Source: Ilumatobacter sp. (GTDB lineage Bacteria; Actinomycetota; Acidimicrobiia; Acidimicrobiales; Ilumatobacteraceae). Taken from it: a DNA stretch of 6,046 bases. Positions 1 to 5,600 of this stretch are shown here, in pieces (within the stretch, counting starts at the first letter, position 1; each line of letters starts with the position of its first letter). Below the pieces are notes generated by a model. That model did not search any database. It was given only the letters and a program-made list of their open reading frames with translations, and was not told where the DNA came from. The stretch covers positions 1 to 6,046 of the forward strand of contig JAJCXU010000316.1 in NCBI GenBank assembly GCA_029263275.1. Direction: 5' to 3'. The translations under genes were made by a program, and so were the position numbers.

Positions 1-402
1 ATCGACGCCACGATCGCCTGGTACCTCAACTACACCTCGCTCGAACTGCTCGACAAGCGCGAAGACGAAGACGGATACGGCGCCTGGCTCGGCCACTCCG
101 ACGCGGGAGAGTTCCCGTTCGTGCTGGTCGTCGCCCAGTTCTTCGAAGGCCATGATCCGTTCGCTCCCGCCCCACTGGCGAAGCTCGCGCCGTTCAACCA
201 CTTCGGAATCGAACTGCCGAACAAGTCCGATGTCGACGACATGGCCGCCCGCGCCGAGGCCGACGGGTGCTTGGCCATGCCGGCGCGCATGATGCCCGCA
301 CCAATCGGATACATCTGCATGCTCGAAGACCCAGACGGCAACCTGGTCGAGTTCTCATTCGACCAAGGCGTGTACGAGAAGGTCCGTGAAGTCTGGGGCT
401 GA
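1..402 (+). CDS. VOC family protein (glyoxalase/bleomycin resistance/dioxygenase fold), 5' partial
   Basis: The frame is open from the first base to the TGA at 400-402 and gives 133 residues. The true start lies left of the window; the GTG at 121 is internal and would remove the first half of the fold. What is seen: an N-terminal segment of the type 'tiaWYlNytsLEL' (residues 4-16), a beta strand with NHFGIEL at 66-72 placing a candidate metal-binding His at 67, and the family hallmark DPDGNLVEF at 110-118, whose Glu117 is the usual C-terminal metal ligand of a VOC module. The length suits a single-module protein acting as a dimer. VOC proteins include lyases, isomerases, epimerases, extradiol dioxygenases and drug-binding proteins, so the reaction cannot be fixed here. 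It overlaps the next gene by 17 bp and heads the visible part of an operon with an NTF2-like protein and an HpcH/HpaI aldolase, which favours a catabolic role over drug resistance. The family call is strong; the substrate is unknown. Confidence 0.88.
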   Translation: MDATIAWYLNYTSLELLDKREDEDGYGAWLGHSDAGEFPFVLVVAQFFEGHDPFAPAPLAKLAPFNHFGIELPNKSDVDDMAARAEADGCLAMPARMMPAPIGYICMLEDPDGNLVEFSFDQGVYEKVREVWG

Positions 403-808
403 CGCCCACTCCGTCGCGCTGGCGTATCTCGATGCGCTCGGTGGGTCGGACCCGTCAGCAGTGAGCCAGCTCGTTGCGACCGACTTCCGCAACGAGCATC
501 ACGCCGCGCTCGGATCGGGTTGCTTCGGACGCGAGGAGTACTCGCGCCGGTTGCCGAAGTTCTTCGCCGCCTTCCCCAATCGGAACTACGACGTCATCGA
601 GACCTCAATCGGCTCGCTCGTCGACGGCGACCCGACTGCGTCGGAGATCATCGTCAACTACCGCTTCGGCGCCGACGTCGACGATGTCCGCATCGACATT
701 CCCGGAGTGATGTGGATCAGCGTGCGCGACGGCGAAGTCACTCGCCGTCTCGACTGCTGGGACTCGATGAAGTTCCAGCAGCAAACGGCCCCGACCACCT
801 CCACATGA
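386..808 (+). CDS. SnoaL-like / NTF2-fold family protein
   Basis: This is a 140-residue protein with the size and pattern of the SnoaL/NTF2-like superfamily. An N-terminal helix (about 8-19) is followed by a segment running into DFRNEHH (33-39). Next come GCFGREEYSRRL (45-56) and a helix ending in AAFPN, then antiparallel strands at 67-79, 86-95, 101-113 and 117-124, ending with CWDSMKFQQQ. Members form an alpha+beta cone with a hydrophobic pocket and include polyketide cyclases, isomerases, dehydratases and many non-catalytic binding proteins. The catalytic residue cannot be assigned from sequence. The GTG at 386 is chosen because no other plausible start precedes the first helix. GAGAAGG at 376-382 is a possible, closely spaced ribosome site inside the upstream gene. 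The start overlaps the VOC gene by 17 bp and the stop overlaps the aldolase start (ATGA), so translational coupling is likely. The acidic pocket-side residues and the gene context suggest a small-molecule role, but this is inference. Confidence 0.85.
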   Translation: MKSGADAHSVALAYLDALGGSDPSAVSQLVATDFRNEHHAALGSGCFGREEYSRRLPKFFAAFPNRNYDVIETSIGSLVDGDPTASEIIVNYRFGADVDDVRIDIPGVMWISVRDGEVTRRLDCWDSMKFQQQTAPTTST

Positions 809-1572
809 CCGCGAAGGCCACATTGCTTCGGGCGTGCTGGGCCGAGCGGCGCGCTGCGTTCGGCATGTGGCTGTCGACAAACGGGACCTCGTCTGCCGAG
901 GCACTGTCGAGCCTGGGGTTCGACTACATCGTGATCGACCTGCAACACGGTCTCATCGATCTCGCCGACGCGCTCGCCGTCATGCGAGCACTCGCTGGCA
1001 CCAACGCCACCGTGCTGTGCCGTGTCCCGACAAACGAACCCGGCATCATCGGACGCGTCCTCGATGCCGGCGCCGAAGGCGTGATCATCCCGATGGTCAA
1101 CGACGCAGCGGCAGCCGAACGCGCGGTCAGCGCTTGTCGCTACGCCCCGCACGGAACACGGAGCTTCGGGCCCACCCGTGCCCGACTCAGCGGCGCACCG
1201 TTCGACACTGCTGAGGCCAATGCCACGGTGCTGTGCATCCCGATGATCGAGACGGCCGAGGCTGTCGCCAACATCGGAGACATCACCGCCGTCGCCGGTA
1301 TCGACGCGCTGTACGTCGGCCCAGCCGACCTCAGCCTGACGATCGGGCTCTCTCCTGGTGGACACCACGACGAATCGGAATTCACCTCGTCGCTCGATGC
1401 GGTGCTGAGCGCGTGCGCGTCGAACGACGTCGCTGCCGGCATCCACGCGAATCCGGCGCTCTCGTCGCGCCGGGCCAGCGAGGGCTTCACCATGGTGACG
1501 GTGACCACCGATGTCGAAGCGCTCACCAGTGGAGCACGAACAGCGCTGCGTACAGCAACCAACAGCACCTGA
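805..1572 (+). CDS. HpcH/HpaI family class II aldolase
   Basis: This is a 255-residue TIM-barrel protein, the usual length of HpcH/HpaI aldolases (HpaI of 4-hydroxyphenylacetate degradation, RhmA, GarL). These cytoplasmic, divalent-metal-dependent enzymes cleave or form 4-hydroxy-2-oxo acids to give pyruvate and an aldehyde. Motifs in order: FDYIVIDLQHG (39-49) with the Asp45/His48 pair, CRVP with Arg73, a GAEGVIIPMV strand (89-98), RSFGPTRA (119-126), PMIETAEA with metal ligand Glu149, and GPADLS (172-177) with metal ligand Asp175. These match the known HpaI positions Asp42, His45, Arg70, Glu149 and Asp175. The position of HpaI Glu44 is Gln47 here, as in the 'DLQHG' subgroup often annotated as 2,4-dihydroxyhept-2-ene-1,7-dioate aldolase. 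The ATG at 805 overlaps the previous stop by 4 bp (ATGA) and has no evident Shine-Dalgarno sequence, so translation is probably coupled. An upstream extension of the frame to 520 would overlap the NTF2-like gene and is not credible. The true substrate is unknown. Confidence 0.94.
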   Translation: MTAKATLLRACWAERRAAFGMWLSTNGTSSAEALSSLGFDYIVIDLQHGLIDLADALAVMRALAGTNATVLCRVPTNEPGIIGRVLDAGAEGVIIPMVNDAAAAERAVSACRYAPHGTRSFGPTRARLSGAPFDTAEANATVLCIPMIETAEAVANIGDITAVAGIDALYVGPADLSLTIGLSPGGHHDESEFTSSLDAVLSACASNDVAAGIHANPALSSRRASEGFTMVTVTTDVEALTSGARTALRTATNST

Positions 1573-1674
1573 CCTCCCACGCCCGCCGATGATCGCGAGA
1601 GCGTCCGAGCTGCGAGCACGCCTACTACCCTGTGCCGCTGTTCTCGTACGCCCGACTCGATCCGAGGAGACGAC
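1573..1674 (+). other. Intergenic gap, likely transcription boundary
   Basis: This is the only non-coding gap above 30 bp in the window. It separates the coupled three-gene cluster from the DUF808 gene. I see no strong terminator with a T-tract and no convincing -35/-10 pair. The TACTACCCT stretch near 1622 is only a weak -10-like match. The gap, with a fresh Shine-Dalgarno site at its end, is compatible with independent transcription of the membrane-protein gene, but read-through from the operon is equally possible. Confidence 0.4.
1664..1670 (+). promoter_or_regulatory. Shine-Dalgarno site of the DUF808 gene
   Basis: GAGGAGA ends 4 nt before the ATG at 1675. It is the best ribosome-binding sequence in the window and fixes the start of the DUF808 protein. 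A tiny inverted repeat CTCG-ATC-CGAG (1656-1666) overlaps its first bases. With only a 4-bp stem it is probably coincidental. Confidence 0.8.
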
Positions 1675-2634
1675 ATGGCTGGTGGCCTCGCCGGACTGCT
1701 TGATGACATCGCCGCACTTGCCAAGTTGGCTGCCGCGTCGATCGACGACGTCGGCGCTGCTGCGGGTCGAGCCAGCGCCAAAGCAGCCGGCGTCGTTGTC
1801 GACGACACCGCCGTCACGCCGGCCTATGTACGCGGGCTGGCTGCCGAACGTGAGCTGCCGATCATCAAGCGCATCGCCGCCGGGTCGCTCCGCAACAAGC
1901 TGCTGCTCATCCTGCCGGTCGCCCTCGTCCTCAGCGCCATCGCACCGACGCTCGTCGAGATCATCCTCATGCTCGGCGGCACCTACCTCTGTTTCGAAGG
2001 TGCCGAGAAGATCTACCACCGGCTCAAGCACGACGACAGTCACGACGTGCCGGCAGTGATCCAAGGCCCCGACGCCGAGGAGGAAACGATCAAAGGCGCG
2101 ATCCGTACCGACCTGATTCTCTCGGCGGAGATCATGGTCATCGCACTGAAGGAAGTGATCGACGAAGGACTCCTGCAACGTGCGATCATCCTCGTCGTCG
2201 TCGCGCTGGTCATCACCATCATCGTCTACGGGGTCGTCGGCCTCATCGTGAAGATGGACGACATCGGCCTGGCACTCGCCGAGCGCGAGTCGACGTCATC
2301 ACAGAAGATCGGCCGCGCGATGGTCAGCGGCATGCCGAAGCTGCTCACCGCACTCACCATCGTCGGCACCGCCGCCATGCTGTGGGTCGGTGGCCACATC
2401 CTGCTCGTCGGCGCCGAAGAACTCGGCTGGCACGCCCCCTACGACTTCGTCCACGACCTCGAGAAAGACGTCGAGGACGTCGGCGGCGTCGGAGGTCTGT
2501 TGGGGTGGCTCATCAACACCGGCATCTCCGCGGTGATCGGTCTGGTCGTTGGCGGCATCGTGGTCGCAATCGTGTCGCGGTTCCACGGTGACGCGCACGA
2601 CGAGTCACACGGCGACACCCTCGGCGCACACTGA
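1675..2634 (+). CDS. DUF808 family (YedI-like) multi-pass membrane protein
   Basis: This 319-residue protein closely follows the DUF808/YedI family (E. coli YedI is of similar length). It opens with the typical MAGGLAGLLDDIAALAK amphipathic start, then the ASIDDVGAAA..ASAKAAGVVVDDTAVTPAYV block (21-52), and a conserved-looking GSLRNKLLLILP entry (70-81) into the first membrane region. Hydrophobic segments lie at about 75-103, 168-193, 222-247 and 273-301. A further amphipathic stretch at 145-163 (ILSAEIMVIALKEV) contains charged residues inside a hydrophobic context. LGGTYLCFEGAEKIYH (99-115) and the following acidic, His-containing loop are also family-like. The tail is His/Asp-rich (HGDAHDESHGD, 304-314), which could bind a metal or simply be a soluble end. 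The family is an inner-membrane protein of no firmly established function. The ATG at 1675 is supported by GAGGAGA just upstream. No functional link to the aldolase operon is evident. Confidence 0.93.
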   Translation: MAGGLAGLLDDIAALAKLAAASIDDVGAAAGRASAKAAGVVVDDTAVTPAYVRGLAAERELPIIKRIAAGSLRNKLLLILPVALVLSAIAPTLVEIILMLGGTYLCFEGAEKIYHRLKHDDSHDVPAVIQGPDAEEETIKGAIRTDLILSAEIMVIALKEVIDEGLLQRAIILVVVALVITIIVYGVVGLIVKMDDIGLALAERESTSSQKIGRAMVSGMPKLLTALTIVGTAAMLWVGGHILLVGAEELGWHAPYDFVHDLEKDVEDVGGVGGLLGWLINTGISAVIGLVVGGIVVAIVSRFHGDAHDESHGDTLGAH

Positions 2635-2637
2635 ACA

Positions 2638-2656
2638 GTCACCCTCGGAGGGCGAC
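2638..2656. terminator. Short hairpin between convergent genes, possible bidirectional terminator
   Basis: GTC-A-CCCT-CGG-AGGG-C-GAC can fold as a 3-bp plus 4-bp stem with one A/C mismatch and a 3-nt loop. It nearly fills the 26-bp gap between two converging stop codons (2632-2634 on plus, 2661-2663 on minus). There is no T-tract on either side, so if it terminates transcription it is a weak or non-canonical site, as is common in high-GC actinobacteria. Confidence 0.35.
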
Positions 2657-2660
2657 CGCC

Positions 2661-5600
2661 TCATGCGTCGCAGCTGAACAACGGCGCCAGTCGGCCGCTG
2701 TTCCCCACGACGAGTGCGATGCTGAACTCGGTCGTCCCGGTCGGGTACGACACGGCAACGTCGACGGTGTAGCTGACGAGGCCGCCCTCGGTCACCGGCT
2801 CGAGCGGTGTCCACACAAGGGTGATCTGTTCAGCGCCGGGGAAGATCCGCTCGACGAACGCACGGCACCCGTCTGCGCTGCCGAGCACGCTGATCGGGTG
2901 GAAGATCTCGATCACCGGGTCGACTTCGGCGGTGGCGAATGCCGCGTTCCATCGCTCCTGCAGATCGGCGACCAGTGCGGTGACCAAGAGCGTCTGGCCA
3001 TCGTCCGTCGGAGCAGGGAGACGCTCCTGAACATGAGGCGTGTCGGGAGGAGTGTCTGGCCCGAGCTCGGCCACGACGGAGAGTTCGGGCACCAGGCTGA
3101 GCTCGGAGACGTCCAACCCACTGACGTCGCCACCGGCAGTCGCGGCCTGAGGCGGTTCGAGCTGTGACCCCTCGTTCCGGAACGTCGTGAGCCGATATGC
3201 CAGGTCTGCCGGAAGCTCGGCGCGCGGTATCAAGAACACCACGGTGTCCGCGAACTCGACAGCGAGCGCCGAACTGTGCCGCGGGTAATTCGGGACACCG
3301 TCACGGAAGCCGTCGGCGTACATCACGCGTTCGCCGTCGCGCGAGATCTCGAGTCGGTACCAGAGCTCGGTGTCGTTGAACAGATCGTGCTCGTACGGCG
3401 CTCGGCCGAGATAGTTCTCGTCGGTGCCGCCGTCGAACGCCACGCCGTACTGGAGTCGCTCGCCGGTCGGGTCGATCGGACCAGCCAATGTCATCGAGGC
3501 AACGACGAACTCGCCAGGCGGCAGTTCCGCCGCACCGACCGGGCAGTGCACCCGATACTCCTCCGTCACCGCGCCGCACGGGAAGCTCGTGCTGGCGAGA
3601 TATTGGTCGTGTGCCTCGCCCTGGTACGCCACGACCACCGCGTCGTGGGTGATGATGTCAGTGTCCGGGCTCGGGGTCCAGGGCACGGCTTCGGGCTCCA
3701 GCGACACCGACGACCTCTGACCGCCAGGCGGATCATCGGTCGGCGGCACGTTCGTCCAGTAGCCGAGCGAGGATGAGTACGCCGACGGGCTGTAACGGCA
3801 CACCCCACTGTCGACGTCGAGTTCTCCTCCGGGTGAACACGATTCGGTGACATCGGCGAAGCCGCACGTCTGGGTGGCCTCGTCGAATGTGCCGCCGGAG
3901 TCCGTACACGCTTCGCCTGCAGCGACGTCGGCGTCGTTGTCTGCGTCGCTGTCGTTGTCAGGCACGGCGGGCACGACGTCACAGAAGCCGCTGTCGGGAT
4001 CCCAGACACCGTCCTGCGCAGTACACGACGCGATGTCAGCCTCGAGCGCTGCGCCGTCCTGCTGCATCTCAAACAGAGCGACGTCTTGAAAGTGCTTGGC
4101 GGAGGGTCCGTCACAGAAGCTCATCGTGACGCCGCCCGCCGCGACGCCAGCTCCAACGAGGACCCCCGTCTTCAGCTTGTTCCAGCGCGACGGACTGATG
4201 GTCGCAGCGGGCACCGGCGTCTCCTCCGCGTCCGGGCGTTCGGGAGCGGGCGGTTGTGTGGTGATCGTGCCATCCATCACGACCGGAAGCGGGTGCTTGA
4301 ACTCGAAGTTCCCGTCCTCGTCGGTGATGGCATGGAGCGCCATGCGAATCGCCGTCGCTGGACTCACGGTCGACTCCGTCTCTCCGTCGGCGTGCTGCGA
4401 CGTCGCTCCTGCGAGGCGTCGCTTGTAGTGGCCAAGGACGGAGATCATCGCAATGTTCTCGCGAAAGGTCTTCTGCTCAATCGTGATACGAACCGTTGCG
4501 ACCGCGGTCAAACCAAACCGCATGAAGTACGGCTGACGTCGGTCGATCGGTTGGCCGAACTGGTCGATCGTGAAGATCACCGTCGTCTTGCGGCCATCGC
4601 CGGTGAGCGGCTCTCCAGGGGTGTTCGATGTGCTGATCGTGGTGAGTCCGAGGATTGGCATCCCCTCCTTGTTGAACTCGCGCTCGATCACCCACTGATC
4701 GTTTTGATGCTCGGGTGCCTGTGGCTGCGTGACCCCGTGGCCGAAACCCGAAACTGGCCCGCGGTAGCCGAGGTGTGTCTTCGCCCAGTCGCGTTGATCC
4801 ACTGGCACGAGCTTCGGGTTCTCCAGCCACAGCGCGATCGTCTCTGGCGACGGACGAGCAGCAACGTCCGCGTCTCCCTCGGTCACCTCTGCCGCGTCAC
4901 TGTCCCCTGGGTCGGAACGCACACCCATGTCAGCCGTCTCCGTGGCCGACGACACTCCATCATCGACAGCACCCGACTCGACACGCGGACTCGCCGCATC
5001 TCCGTCGGCTGCAGCAGCCGGACACGGGAACGGCGCCGACTCTGCCATCCACTGCTCACGATCGTCATCGGTGACAATGGATCCGGTCGTGAGGTAGTAA
5101 CCGACCGGAGTCCAACCTGCCCCAACCGGAACTGGCGCGGATTCCAAGGCCATCAGGTCGATCGCGTTGCCGACCCAACCAAGAGCCTTTCCAGCGGTAC
5201 CGAGCAGTCCCGTCAGGCTGCCGCCCTGGTGAGCGAGTAGACCCGCGAATTCACCGGTCGCACCGGCGCCACCGGATGCCGTGGACGCCCCGACGCCTTT
5301 CGGCATCGTCACCTTGAACCTCTGCGCCTTGATGGCGTCGATCGCCTCCTGCGAATCGACCCGCCAGACTTGGTAGGCCTGGTCGACCCGTGTGGCGTAC
5401 TGCTCGTATGCCACCACGTGGTAGCGAGACTCGTCGACACAGTTGCCATCGCCAAGCGGACGAGTCCGGAATCCGCCAGCGGGTAGGAGCTCGTCGACCG
5501 TCGAGTCGAACCGGTCGTCTCGAACCTCCCGGAATCGGTTGAAGTATTGAACGAGGTAGAAGTATCCGCCCCGCTCCCCGAGATCCCGGAACCAATCGTT

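Noticed and set aside
520..804. N-terminal extension of the aldolase to a start at 520
   Set aside because: The extra 95 residues are Arg-rich and overlap the NTF2-like gene in another frame. The aldolase family begins close to the ATG at 805.
1613..1640. Promoter in the gap before the DUF808 gene
   Set aside because: Only a weak -10-like TACTAC stretch, with no matching -35 element at a suitable distance.
1656..1666. Hairpin CTCG-ATC-CGAG masking the DUF808 ribosome site
   Set aside because: A 4-bp stem with a 3-nt loop is too weak to claim as regulation and is expected by chance in high-GC sequence.
658..2178. 506-residue open frame on the minus strand opposite the aldolase and DUF808 genes
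   Set aside because: It lies antisense to two confidently identified genes and spans their intergenic gap. Its translation is rich in Arg, Asp and His with no fold or motif, as expected from the reverse frame of high-GC coding sequence.
4113..4139. Lipoprotein-type cleavage at Cys639 after the hydrophobic stretch
   Set aside because: The residues before the Cys are M-S-F, and Phe at -1 does not fit a lipobox. The segment is also internal, more than 600 residues into the protein.
4086..5240. 384-residue open frame on the plus strand inside the giant minus-strand gene
   Set aside because: Arg-rich, motif-free translation typical of a shadow frame. The minus-strand frame is far longer and has coherent linkers, repeats and domains.
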